From Pseudonocardia alaniniphila (GTDB taxonomy: Bacteria > Actinomycetota > Actinomycetes > Mycobacteriales > Pseudonocardiaceae), in NCBI RefSeq assembly GCF_022524485.1, contig NZ_JAKXMK010000015.1, positions 186,001 through 250,000 of the forward strand: a DNA stretch of 64,000 nucleotides. The letters run 5' to 3'. A model generated the notes under the pieces. It ran no database searches. It saw nothing but the letters and a program-made list of their open reading frames with translations, and had not been told where the DNA came from. A program made the position numbers and the translations under genes. Below, one piece after another: positions 29,132 through 37,461 of the stretch (positions within the stretch are counted from its first letter, which is position 1; the number at the start of each line of letters is the position of its first letter).

Positions 29132-30987
29132 CCGAGCACCCCCGAAACCGCCTCTGCCACTTCCGGAGCCGGACGCGACGGGGCCTCGTCGAGCACGCCA
29201 CCCCGGCGCAGGTGAACCGTGCGGGTGGCCAGCCTGGTCAGCGCCGGCTGGTGAGTGGTCATCATGACCGTCCGGCCCTCGACCAGCCGGGTCAGTGCCT
29301 GCACCACGACCTCCTCAGCCACCACGTCCAGTCCCGCCGTGGGTTCGTCCAGCAGCACCACCGGTGAGTCGACCAGCAGCGCGCGGGCGATGCCGACACG
29401 CTGGCGCTGCCCACCGGACAGCCCGACCCCACCTGCGGAGATCACGGTGTTCAGCCCGTCGGGGAGCCGGTCGGCGAACTCGGTGACCAGCGCGGCCTCG
29501 GCCACCCGGGCCACTTCCTCGTCCGTGGCGTCCGGCCGGCCGTAGCGCAGGTTGTCGGCCAGCGTTCCGGAGAACAGGAAGGTGTCCTGCAGGACCATCG
29601 CCACCTGCTGGTGCAGCCAGTGCTCGGGCACGTTCGGCACCGACAGGCCGTCGAGCAGCACCTTGCCCTCGGTGGGCCGGTACAGCCCGCCGATCAGCGA
29701 CAGCACGGTGGACTTGCCGGCCCCGTTGTCCCCCAGCAGCGCCACCCGCTGACCCGCCTCGATCTTCAGATCCAGGCCGCACAGCACCGGACCGCGTCCG
29801 TAGTCCAGACCCACGCCGCGCAACTCGATCTCGCCGGTGACACGGGTGGGCAGCCCCTGGGCCGACCCCACGTGCGCACGAGGCTCGTCGAGGATCGCGC
29901 CGATCCGCTCGGCCGACGCGGCGGCCTGGGTGAAGCTCGGCATCAGCTTGGCCAGCGACTTCATCGGCTTGAGGATGTTCTGCAGGTAGCTCGTGACCAC
30001 CACCAGCAGACCGACCGACCACCAGTTCTGCAAGGCGCCGTACCCGCCCACGAACAGCAGTACCGCGGTGCCGATCGCCGCCACCGACTCCAGCGCCGGG
30101 GTGAACCGGGCGCTCAGGTCCACGCCGCGCAGCCCGATGCTGAGCACCTTGTCGTTGGTCGAACCGAAACGCCGATCCTCCACCGCCTGGCTGCCGAACG
30201 CGTGCACCGTGCGAATACCCTGCAGCGACTCGGTGACAAAACCGGTCAAATCACCCACAGCTGCACGACGCTGACGCGAGTTCACCCGGGTCAGGCGCGC
30301 GTAACGAACCGCGGTGAGAAACACCAGCGGGGCCGCGCACAACGTGATCAGGCCGAGCCGCCAATCAACCGAAACCAGCACCACAGCGGTTCCCAGAAGC
30401 GCGAGGATTCCAGGCACCAGCGTGGAGAACAGGTCCGTCAGGCTGCCCTCGATACGCTCGGTATCGGTCACGACCCGACTGGTCAGCTCGCCGATCGAAT
30501 TGCGATCATGGTAATCCTGTGGCAGCCGCTCCACGTAACCGAACACGTCCGAACGGATGCGCGAACTGATCCGCTCGCCCGCCCCGTTCATGAACAGGTC
30601 ACCCAGATAATCGAACACGCCGGACGCCACCGTGATCAGCAGAACGGCGACCGCTGCCACTCCGAGCATGGCAATCGCCGACCCACCGAACCACTGGGCC
30701 ACGTTGTGCAACGGCCCGCCGTGGTTCTCCCCCCTGAGCAGATCGTCGATGACCAGGGCCAACGGCCACGGCGTGGCCAGGTCGGCAGCCAGTTCCAGCC
30801 CCCGCATCCCCACACCGGTCAACAACCACCGCAGTTCCGGCTTCCCGTAGCTGCGGAACCTCCACAGCTGACGCAACGTCCCGATACTCTCCGGCGACCG
30901 CTTGTCCACAGTGCGCACCCAGCCGGGAATCGATTCGCCCTGCCCGCGATCCGGCAACTCTCCGGCTGCCGCCGCCTCCACGCTCAT
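29128..30987 (-). CDS. ABC exporter of the phosphatase cassette, copy 1
   Basis: A 619-residue half-exporter. After about 35 hydrophilic residues it has six transmembrane segments (about 55-330), then an ATPase domain with Walker A GDNGAGKST, Q-loop VLQDTFLFSGTL, LSGGQRQR, VVLLDEPTAGLD and switch His THQPA. The ATG (MSVEAAAAG) overlaps the stop of a tiny upstream frame (ATGA); a TTG eight codons earlier is the alternative. It is nearly 90% identical by eye to the exporter at 31908-33752 over the core. Parts of the gene (about 30180-30620) use noticeably more A/T at third positions than copy 2. Confidence 0.9.
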   Translation of the reverse strand: MSVEAAAAGELPDRGQGESIPGWVRTVDKRSPESIGTLRQLWRFRSYGKPELRWLLTGVGMRGLELAADLATPWPLALVIDDLLRGENHGGPLHNVAQWFGGSAIAMLGVAAVAVLLITVASGVFDYLGDLFMNGAGERISSRIRSDVFGYVERLPQDYHDRNSIGELTSRVVTDTERIEGSLTDLFSTLVPGILALLGTAVVLVSVDWRLGLITLCAAPLVFLTAVRYARLTRVNSRQRRAAVGDLTGFVTESLQGIRTVHAFGSQAVEDRRFGSTNDKVLSIGLRGVDLSARFTPALESVAAIGTAVLLFVGGYGALQNWWSVGLLVVVTSYLQNILKPMKSLAKLMPSFTQAAASAERIGAILDEPRAHVGSAQGLPTRVTGEIELRGVGLDYGRGPVLCGLDLKIEAGQRVALLGDNGAGKSTVLSLIGGLYRPTEGKVLLDGLSVPNVPEHWLHQQVAMVLQDTFLFSGTLADNLRYGRPDATDEEVARVAEAALVTEFADRLPDGLNTVISAGGVGLSGGQRQRVGIARALLVDSPVVLLDEPTAGLDVVAEEVVVQALTRLVEGRTVMMTTHQPALTRLATRTVHLRRGGVLDEAPSRPAPEVAEAVSGVLG

Positions 30988-31025
30988 TGATTCACCACCA
31001 AGATCCGGCAATGGCGCCGCGCCAT
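30984..31025 (-). CDS. tiny frame overlapping the exporter copy 1 start
   Basis: MARRHCRILVVNQ, 13 codons, ends in a TGA overlapping the exporter ATG. ARRHCR is shared with the 19-codon frame before exporter copy 2, encoded by the same 19 bases (CCGGCAATGGCGCCGCGCC on the plus strand). The ribosome binding site is poor here (GGGGAG abuts the ATG), and in-frame ATGs at 31034 and 31067 are alternatives. Whether it is translated is open. Confidence 0.3.
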   Translation of the reverse strand: MARRHCRILVVNQ

Positions 31026-31132
31026 CTCCCCCATTTCGGACACAGCCGTCACTGCCACTCCCCTCATCGGCCTAGTCACATGTCGCTAGTCGGACCTCAA
31101 GCACATGGCTCGACTGATCAAGAACAGCAACA

Positions 31133-31209
31133 TTAACGTTTGCTGAACGCCAGATAGGCGCACGCTAATTCATCATCCGCGAAGTCTGTGACATACCCCA
31201 TACAGGGGT
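31133..31209 (-). other. inverted repeat and 22-codon frame in the AT-richer inter-cassette gap
   Basis: The gap 31026-31320 is AT-richer than its surroundings. ACCCC-ATACA-GGGGT (31195-31209) is an inverted repeat resembling copper-sensor (CsoR-type) operators in outline. The ATG inside it opens a 22-codon minus-strand frame ending at 31133 (MGYVTDFADDELACAYLAF...), without a clear ribosome binding site. The gap should contain the promoter of exporter copy 1 or the terminator of phosphatase copy 2. Confidence 0.3.
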
Positions 31210-31320
31210 TGAATCCGCGCAAGATCTCAATCCGGCCGCAGATCCGAACAATCACGGTCGTCGATCTTCGCAGAGCCGCGGCAGATGGGGGCCGAATGCC
31301 GAGCTGCCACGGGCTCGATC

Positions 31321-31911
31321 TCAGGTCTTCCGAGTGTGGTCCGGATCGACGATCGGATAGGGCAGATCACCGGGCAGGAGCAACTGCGGCACCTGCGCGA
31401 ACCGCCATCCGCTGCCGGCGCGGGCGAAGACCCAGACGACGTCGAATCGGTCGCCCGGCCAGTTCGCCGGTGGGGCCGGAGTGACCTCACCCAGGTGGCC
31501 CGCGATGTCGGGGATGGCCTCGTGGTGCCAGGACACCACCGTGGCGCCGGGGCGGGCGGCCAACTCCTTGGTCAGCCGCGCCTCCTCGCCCTCGGCGTAT
31601 CGGTTGACCACGTCGAGCCCGAGCCGGGCTGCCAGCGGAGTGACCGTCTGGACGGATCGTTTGCTCTGGCCGCGCCCGAAGCCCGAGCCGTAGATCGTGT
31701 CCGGGCGGAGCAGGCCGGCAGGCGGTTCCCCTCGGGACGGAGCGAACAGGCCGACCAGCGCACCGGCGCGAATCCATCCGTCCACGGTGAGAGAGTGCTT
31801 GTCGACTTCCCCGTCCGGGGTGATGCCGCGCGGGCCATCGCCATGGCCCGGCTTCTCCGCATGCCGGATGACCATGATCACGTGCTCGTCGGGGGAACTG
31901 CCGCTCGTCAT
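31321..31911 (-). CDS. histidine phosphatase superfamily protein, copy 2
   Basis: A 196-residue paralog of the protein at 28505-29131, with VIMVIRHAEKP (His17), SKRSVQTVTPLAARLGLDVV and SWHHEAI. The last 40 residues, GWRFAQVPQLLLPGDLPYPI and neighbours, are almost identical in both copies, while the region after the RHG motif differs more. The ATG overlaps the exporter copy 2 stop (ATGA). The substrate is unknown. Conservation of both catalytic His in both copies argues that neither is decaying. Confidence 0.8.
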   Translation of the reverse strand: MTSGSSPDEHVIMVIRHAEKPGHGDGPRGITPDGEVDKHSLTVDGWIRAGALVGLFAPSRGEPPAGLLRPDTIYGSGFGRGQSKRSVQTVTPLAARLGLDVVNRYAEGEEARLTKELAARPGATVVSWHHEAIPDIAGHLGEVTPAPPANWPGDRFDVVWVFARAGSGWRFAQVPQLLLPGDLPYPIVDPDHTRKT

Positions 31912-33752
31912 GCCGGCGTCCCTGTCACGAGTGCGTCGAGCGGCCGCGCGGGCCGCTCGTCGAGGACGCCGCCTCGGCGCAGGTACACGGTGCGGGTGGC
32001 CAGCCTCGTCAATGCCGGCTGGTGGGTCGTCATGATGACCGTACGGCCCTCAGCCAGGCGCGTCAGTGCCTGCACCACCAGCTCCTCGGCGTTGACGTCC
32101 AGTCCCACGGTGGGTTCGTCGAGCAGCACCACCGGTGAGTCGACGAGCAGCGCCCGAGCGATACCGACACGCTGGCGCTGCCCACCCGACAAGCCGATCC
32201 CGCCCGCGGAGATCACCGTGTTCAGCCCGTCGGGCAGCCGGTCGACGAACTCGCTGACCAGCGCGGCTTCGGCCACTCGGGCCACCTCCTCGTCGTCGGC
32301 ATCGGGCCGGCCGTAGCGCAGGTTGTCGGCCAGGGTCCCGGAGAACAGGAACGTGTCTTGCAGGACCATCGCCACCTGCTGATGCAACCAGTGCTCCGGT
32401 ACGTCGGGCACCGACAGTCCGTCGAGGAGGACCTGCCCCGCCGTGGGCCGGTACAGCCCACCGATCAGCGACAGCGTGGTCGACTTCCCGGCGCCGTTGT
32501 CGCCCAGCAACGCGATCCGCTCGCCCGCGCGGATCCGCAGATCCAGCCCGGTCAGCACCGGGCCGCGTCCGTAGTCCAGCCCCACCCCGCACAGTTCGAT
32601 CTCACCGTTCACCCGGCGAGGCAGCCCGCGGGCGGGTCCGAGGTGCTCGCGGGGCTGGTCCAGGATCGCCCCGATCCGCTCGGCCGACGCGGCCGCCTGA
32701 GTGAAGCTCGGCAGCAGCTTGGCCAGGGACTTCATCGGCTTGAGGATGTTCTGCAAGTAGTTGGTGACCACCACCAGCAGACCGACCGACCACCAGTTCT
32801 GCAGCACGCCGTAGCCACCCACGAACAACAGCACAGCGGTGCCGATCGCCGCCACCGACTCCAGCGAAGGTGTGAACCGGGCGCTCAGATCCACCCCGCG
32901 CAGCCCGATGCTCAGCACGCGGCTGTTGGTCGACCCGAAGCGGTGGTCCTCCAGATCCTGGCTGCCGAACGCGTGCACGGTACGGATGCCTTGGAGAGAC
33001 TCGGTGACGAAACCGGTCAGCTCACCCACCGCCGCACGTCGTTTGCGCGAGTTCACCCTGGTCAGGCGGGCGTAGCGCACGGCGGTCATGAAGACCAGCG
33101 GTGCCGCGCACAACGTGATCAGCCCGAGCCGCCAGTCCACCGACACCAGGACCACGGCGGTGCCCAGCAGCGCGAGGATCCCCGGCACGAGCGTGGAGAA
33201 CAGGTCCGTCAGGCTGCCCTCGATCCGGTCCGTGTCGGTGACCACGCGGCTCGTCAGCTCGCCGATGGCGTGCTGGTCGTGGTAGCTCTGCGGCAGTCGC
33301 TCCACGTAACCGAACACGTCCGAGCGGATGCGCGAGCTGATCCGCTGCCCCGCCCCGTTCATGATCCGGTCGCCGAGGTAGTCGAACAGGCCGGACGCCA
33401 CGGTGATCAGCAGAACGGCAACCGCGGCCACGCCGAGCACGGCCGGTGCCGACCCACCGAACCAGTCCGCCACCCGGTGAAGCGCGCCGCTCTTCTGCTC
33501 ACCCCGCAGCAGGTCGTCGATCACGAGCGCCAACGGCCAGGGGGCGGCGAGATCGGCGACCAGCTCACAGCCGCGCATCACCACCCCGACCAGCAACGAC
33601 CGCAACTCGGCCTGCCCGTAGGCACGGAACCGCCACAGCTGACGCAGCGTCCCGGCGTTCGACGGCACATGATCGGCGACGGCCACCGCTTCGGCCGCCG
33701 TGTATCCGGCCGACGCGTCCGCGGGCCCGGACGCCTGAGCCTGCGCGCTCAT
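31908..33752 (-). CDS. ABC exporter of the phosphatase cassette, copy 2
   Basis: A 614-residue half-exporter, same architecture as copy 1: six transmembrane segments then an ATPase domain with GDNGAGKST, LSGGQRQR, VVLLDEPTVGLD and THQPA. The start MSAQAQASG is chosen because its ATG overlaps the stop of a well-supported 19-codon frame; a start eight codons upstream lacks support. N-terminal 40 residues differ from copy 1, while the membrane and ATPase domains are nearly identical. Codon use is the usual GC-rich type, unlike parts of copy 1. The exported substrate is unknown. Confidence 0.9.
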   Translation of the reverse strand: MSAQAQASGPADASAGYTAAEAVAVADHVPSNAGTLRQLWRFRAYGQAELRSLLVGVVMRGCELVADLAAPWPLALVIDDLLRGEQKSGALHRVADWFGGSAPAVLGVAAVAVLLITVASGLFDYLGDRIMNGAGQRISSRIRSDVFGYVERLPQSYHDQHAIGELTSRVVTDTDRIEGSLTDLFSTLVPGILALLGTAVVLVSVDWRLGLITLCAAPLVFMTAVRYARLTRVNSRKRRAAVGELTGFVTESLQGIRTVHAFGSQDLEDHRFGSTNSRVLSIGLRGVDLSARFTPSLESVAAIGTAVLLFVGGYGVLQNWWSVGLLVVVTNYLQNILKPMKSLAKLLPSFTQAAASAERIGAILDQPREHLGPARGLPRRVNGEIELCGVGLDYGRGPVLTGLDLRIRAGERIALLGDNGAGKSTTLSLIGGLYRPTAGQVLLDGLSVPDVPEHWLHQQVAMVLQDTFLFSGTLADNLRYGRPDADDEEVARVAEAALVSEFVDRLPDGLNTVISAGGIGLSGGQRQRVGIARALLVDSPVVLLDEPTVGLDVNAEELVVQALTRLAEGRTVIMTTHQPALTRLATRTVYLRRGGVLDERPARPLDALVTGTPA

Positions 33753-33808
33753 CCGCCCACCGCCGCGTGCCGGCAATGGCGCCGCGCCTTGTCACTGTCG
33801 TCGGGCAT
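33749..33808 (-). CDS. 19-residue leader peptide coupled to exporter copy 2
   Basis: MPDDSDKARRHCRHAAVGG starts at an ATG with AGAGGAG seven bases upstream, the best ribosome binding site in this locus, and its TGA overlaps the exporter ATG. This arrangement suggests that the peptide is translated and feeds ribosomes to the exporter. It could be a regulatory leader or a small product. No database family is known to me. Confidence 0.5.
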   Translation of the reverse strand: MPDDSDKARRHCRHAAVGG

Positions 33809-34068
33809 GGCGTCGCTCCTCTATCCGTCCAGCAGAGTCGGTGAATACGCGCTCAGCGCAGGCCCGCCCGATTCGGCGAGCCAGTAATTTCTGGGAAGCA
33901 GTTTCGGAAAAAATGCCCCGGCGGCTACGAAATGGACACCGGATGCTTCAGCCGACATCGTGTGCGATGTGTCAGATCAGCACGATCGACCGATCTCGAG
34001 GGAGCGAGGGAGCGTCCGTGGCGCAGGAGCGGTCGAGCCGGGGCGGCAGAGGGCCTGCACCCGCCCCG
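33809..34068. other. gap upstream of the exporter copy 2 leader
   Basis: This stretch of 260 bases between the 74-codon frame and the 19-codon leader has no supported gene. It may hold a promoter or simply be untranslated leader if the 74-codon frame is in the same transcript. Confidence 0.3.
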
Positions 34069-34293
34069 TCACACAGCGAAGCCGACGGACCGCACTGACC
34101 AGCACATCCAGCACGGCGGCAGGCTCAGGCGGCCGTAGGAGGACGGTCCGGCCGGGCCGGCAGAGAGCATCATCAGGGCCCGGGAAGCGGCACCCGGCAG
34201 CCGGCGGCCGATCATGGTGATCACCGTCGAATGGATTCCCGGCACGAACCGATGCCGGCTACCGCGCTTGTCGAGAGCGATCCCTCCACTCAT
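34069..34293 (-). CDS. 74-residue hypothetical peptide
   Basis: MSGGIALDKRGSRHRF is followed by a Gly/Ala/Ser region and a C-terminus with LPPCWMCWSVRSVGFAV, which has two Cys and two Trp in a CxxC arrangement. The ATG has GGGGGAGG three bases upstream, strong but close. The gene points into the exporter cassette on the same strand, downstream of an AT-richer promoter-like stretch (34300-34410). Size and a compositionally distinct tail recall secreted or modified-peptide precursors, but no modifying enzyme is in view. It may be non-coding. Confidence 0.4.
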   Translation of the reverse strand: MSGGIALDKRGSRHRFVPGIHSTVITMIGRRLPGAASRALMMLSAGPAGPSSYGRLSLPPCWMCWSVRSVGFAV

Positions 34294-34414
34294 CGACCTC
34301 CCCCTTGTTCACGATTGCATGGCAGTTACACGAGTCTTACTGAAGGAATCCTCAGCTTAGAAGATTCATTCACGACACAACTGTGATCTACCCCACGCAG
34401 AAAGATCACCACAA

Positions 34415-34467
34415 ACAACGAACGGCACTTTCGTCCGGACCTACCGGACGAAAGTGCCGTTCGTTGT
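34415..34467. terminator. long perfect terminator after the suf operon
   Basis: A 24-bp perfect stem (34415-34438 with 34444-34467) closes on the five-base loop ACCTA, and the minus-strand exit is followed by GTTTGTGG. It lies 25 bases after the sufT stop and separates the suf operon from the AT-richer gap. It may act in both directions. Confidence 0.9.
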
Positions 34468-34491
34468 GTGCTGCGGTGGCAGTGCTCGGGC

Positions 34492-34878
34492 TCAGACGCG
34501 GAAGCCCAGTGCCCTGAGCTGCTCGCGGCCGTCCTCGGTGATCTTGTCGGGGCCCCACGGCGGCATCCAGACCCAGTTGATCTTGATGTCGTCGACCAAG
34601 CCGGCGGTGCCGGTGAGCGCAGCCCTGGCCTGCTCCTCGATGACGTCGGTCAGCGGGCAGGCCGCGGACGTGAGCGTCATGTCGATGGTGGCGACGCCGC
34701 CCGCGCTCTGGATGCCGTAGACCAGACCGAGATCGACGACGTTGATGCCCAACTCGGGGTCGACGACGTCGCGCATCGCCTCCTCGAGGTCCTCGATCGA
34801 GGGCTCCTCGGCGCGCTGAGCCGGCGGCTCGGGCATGCCTGCCGCGCCTCGCACTACGTCGTCGGCGGTCTCACTCAT
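34492..34878 (-). CDS. sufT: iron-sulfur assembly factor SufT (DUF59/MIP18 family)
   Basis: A 128-residue protein whose first 25 residues are variable and the rest a MIP18-like domain: DVVDPELGINVVDLGLVYGI, the conserved Cys in LTSAACPLTDVIEEQ, and WVWMPPWGPDKI. SufT-type proteins help mature or deliver Fe-S clusters. It is the last gene of the operon, overlapping sufU by ATGA, and ends at a strong terminator. Corresponds to the last gene of the mycobacterial suf operon. Confidence 0.92.
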   Translation of the reverse strand: MSETADDVVRGAAGMPEPPAQRAEEPSIEDLEEAMRDVVDPELGINVVDLGLVYGIQSAGGVATIDMTLTSAACPLTDVIEEQARAALTGTAGLVDDIKINWVWMPPWGPDKITEDGREQLRALGFRV

Positions 34879-35363
34879 GACTGTGCCTCCTCCGTCTTGC
34901 GGGCATCATCGCGCGTTTTGCTCCGGCCGTCATGCGCGGTGCGGACGACGGCGTCCTTGAACGCCATCCATCCGAGCAACGCGCACTTCACGCGGGCCGG
35001 GTAGCGGGCCACACCCGCGAAGGCCACACCGTCGCCGAGCACGTCCTCGTCGGGCTCCACCTGCCCACGGCCCTGCGCCATCTCCTGGAACGCCGTGAGC
35101 ACCTTCATCGAGTCCTCGACCGAGCGGCCGACGACGAGGTCGGTGAGCACCGACGCCGACGCCTGGCTGATCGAGCAGCCGAGCGTCTCGTAGGAGACGT
35201 CCGCGACCGTGTCGCCGTCGAGCTTCACGCGCAGCGTGATCTCGTCGCCGCAGGTGGGGTTGATCTGGAACGACTCGGCGTCGAACGGTTCGCGCAGGCC
35301 GGCGCCGTGCGGCGACCGGTAGTGATCCAGGATGATCTCCTGGTACATCTGTTCCAGCTGCAT
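34875..35363 (-). CDS. sufU: iron-sulfur scaffold/sulfur-transfer protein SufU
   Basis: A 162-residue IscU-fold protein. The three Cys of the zinc/sulfur site are in NPTCGDEITL, LGCSISQASASV and ARVKCALLGW, with the usual Asp after the first. In Gram-positive bacteria SufU takes persulfide from SufS and passes it to SufBCD. The ATG lies five bases after the sufS stop. The C-terminal 25 residues are charged and not conserved. Confidence 0.95.
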   Translation of the reverse strand: MQLEQMYQEIILDHYRSPHGAGLREPFDAESFQINPTCGDEITLRVKLDGDTVADVSYETLGCSISQASASVLTDLVVGRSVEDSMKVLTAFQEMAQGRGQVEPDEDVLGDGVAFAGVARYPARVKCALLGWMAFKDAVVRTAHDGRSKTRDDARKTEEAQS

Positions 35364-35368
35364 ATGTG

Positions 35369-36646
35369 TCAGCTCACTCCGAAGAAGTCACGCGCGGCCC
35401 GCACGCCCTCGACCAGAGCGGTGACCTCGTCCGGTGTGTTGTACACGTGGAACGAGGCGCGCACGGTGGCGGCCACCCCGAAGCGACGGTGCAGCGGCCA
35501 CGCGCAGTGGTGGCCCACCCGCACGGCGACGCCCCGGTCGTCGAGCACCTGGCCGACGTCGTGCGCGTGCACGCCCTCGACGACGAACGCGACGGCACCG
35601 CCGCGGTCGGTGAGATCGGTGGGCCCGACGATCCGGACACCGGGCACCTGCGACAAGCCGTCGATGGTCTGCTGCACCAGCGTCATCTCGTGGGCGTGGA
35701 TCACGTCCATGCCGATCGCGTTCACGTAGTCGACGGCCGCCCCGAGGCCCACGGCCTGCGACGTCATCGGTACGCCGGCCTCGAACCGCTGCGGCGGCGG
35801 GGCGTAGGTGGTGTGCTCCATCCGCACGAGCTCGATCATCGACCCGCCCGTGAGGAACGGCGGCATCGCGTCGAGCAGCTCCGCACGCCCGTAGAGCACG
35901 CCGATGCCGGACGGCCCGAGCATCTTGTGACCCGAGAAGACCGCGAAGTCGACGCCGAGCTCGCCGAGGTTCACCGGCATGTGCGGCACCGACTGGCAGG
36001 CGTCGAGCAGCACCAGTGCGCCCACCTCGCGGGCGCGGCGCACCAGCTCCGCCACCGGCAGCACTGTGCCCAGCACGTTGGACTGGTGCGCGAACGCCAC
36101 GACCTTCGTGCGCTCGGTGAGCTCGATCGAGTCGAGATCCACGCGCCCGGTGTCGGTGATCGAATACCACCGCAGCGTGGCGCCGGTGCGCCGGCACAGC
36201 TCCTGCCAGGGCACCAGGTTGGCGTGGTGCTCCAGCTCGGTGATCACGATCTCGTCGCCCGGCCCGAGTGCGAAGCGCTCCGACTCCGGCCCGAGGCCGG
36301 TGCGGATGCTCGAGTTGCTCATCGCGTACGCCACGAGGTTGATGCCCTCGGTGGCGTTCTTGGTGAACACGAGCTCGCCCGCCGTGGCGCCGATGAGCGC
36401 GGCGATCCGCGCCCGCGCCGACTCGTAGGCGTCGGTGGCCTCCTCGGCGAGCTGGTGCGCGCCGCGGTGCACGGCGGCGTTGTGCTGCTCGAGGAACGCC
36501 CGCTCGGCATCGAGCACCTGGCGCGGGCGCTGCGACGTGGCGCCCGAGTCCAGGTAGACCAGCGGGCGGCCGTCGCGGACGGTGCGGGCGAGTATCGGGA
36601 AGTCCGCCCGCAGCTTCTGGACGTCGACGCCCTCGACCGTGGTCAT
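35369..36646 (-). CDS. sufS: cysteine desulfurase SufS
   Basis: A 425-residue PLP enzyme that takes sulfur from cysteine. The PLP lysine is in VFSGHKMLGPSG (about residue 235), and the catalytic Cys near residue 370 in RVGHHCAWPLHRRFG. N-terminal VYLDSGATSQRP and the HHANLVPW segment are typical. The ATG overlaps the sufC stop by one base (TGATG). Partner of SufU. Confidence 0.96.
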   Translation of the reverse strand: MTTVEGVDVQKLRADFPILARTVRDGRPLVYLDSGATSQRPRQVLDAERAFLEQHNAAVHRGAHQLAEEATDAYESARARIAALIGATAGELVFTKNATEGINLVAYAMSNSSIRTGLGPESERFALGPGDEIVITELEHHANLVPWQELCRRTGATLRWYSITDTGRVDLDSIELTERTKVVAFAHQSNVLGTVLPVAELVRRAREVGALVLLDACQSVPHMPVNLGELGVDFAVFSGHKMLGPSGIGVLYGRAELLDAMPPFLTGGSMIELVRMEHTTYAPPPQRFEAGVPMTSQAVGLGAAVDYVNAIGMDVIHAHEMTLVQQTIDGLSQVPGVRIVGPTDLTDRGGAVAFVVEGVHAHDVGQVLDDRGVAVRVGHHCAWPLHRRFGVAATVRASFHVYNTPDEVTALVEGVRAARDFFGVS

Positions 36647-37431
36647 CAGACTGTGGCCTCAGCCACCGCCGTGTCGGCGGCCGACCCGGTGAACCGCACG
36701 TATCCGGTCTTCTCCAGCTCCTCGGCGAGCTCGGGGCCACCGGACTCGACGATGCGCCCGCCTGCGAAGACGTGCACCACGTCGGGCGTGATGTGCTGCA
36801 GGATCCGCGTGTAGTGCGTGATCAGCAGTACGCCGGTGTCGCCACCCGCCCGGTAGCGGTTGACCCCCTCGGACACGACGCGCAGTGCGTCGACGTCCAG
36901 GCCGGAGTCGGTCTCGTCGAGCACCGCGAACTTCGGCTTGAGCAGCGCGAGCTGCAGCACCTCGTGGCGCTTCTTCTCGCCGCCGGAGAAGCCCTCGTTG
37001 ACGTTGCGCTCGGCGAAGTCCGGGTCGATGTCGAGGTCGCTCATCGCGCTCTTGACCTCCTTGACCCAGGTGCGCAGCTTCGGGGACTCACCGCGGATGG
37101 CGGTGGCTGCCGCGCGCAGGAAGTTGGCCGTCGAGACGCCGGGGACCTCGACCGGGTACTGCATGGCGAGGAACAGGCCCGCTCGGGCGCGCTCGTCGAC
37201 GGTCATCCCGAGGACGTCCTGGCCGTCGAGGAGGACCTCACCGGAGGTGACCTCATACTTCGGGTGCCCCGCGATCGCGTAGGCGAGCGTCGACTTGCCG
37301 GAGCCGTTGGGGCCCATGATGGCGTGCGTCTCGCCGGCGCGGATCGTGAGGTCGACGCCCTTCAGGATCTCCTTGGGGCCGTCCTCGGTTGCAACCGAGA
37401 CGTGCAGGTCCTTGATCTCCAAGGTGGACAT
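36646..37431 (-). CDS. sufC: Fe-S assembly ATPase SufC
   Basis: A 261-residue ABC-type ATPase without membrane domains. Walker A is GPNGSGKST near residue 40, the signature is the SufC-specific FSGGEKKRHE, and Walker B is FAVLDETDSGLD. SufC dimerises on SufB-SufD and drives the conformational change for cluster assembly. It starts 30 bases after sufD. Confidence 0.97.
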   Translation of the reverse strand: MSTLEIKDLHVSVATEDGPKEILKGVDLTIRAGETHAIMGPNGSGKSTLAYAIAGHPKYEVTSGEVLLDGQDVLGMTVDERARAGLFLAMQYPVEVPGVSTANFLRAAATAIRGESPKLRTWVKEVKSAMSDLDIDPDFAERNVNEGFSGGEKKRHEVLQLALLKPKFAVLDETDSGLDVDALRVVSEGVNRYRAGGDTGVLLITHYTRILQHITPDVVHVFAGGRIVESGGPELAEELEKTGYVRFTGSAADTAVAEATV

Positions 37432-37461
37432 TGGTGTCAGTGCTCCGTGTGGTTGGGTGCG

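Noticed and set aside
29282..31020. Plus-strand proteins over the exporter genes
   Set aside because: Same shadow proteins appear over both exporter copies; they reflect codon bias of the minus-strand genes.
33749..34293. Complete RiPP biosynthetic cluster
   Set aside because: Short peptides and an exporter are present, but no lanthipeptide, lasso, radical-SAM or YcaO-type enzyme is in the window.
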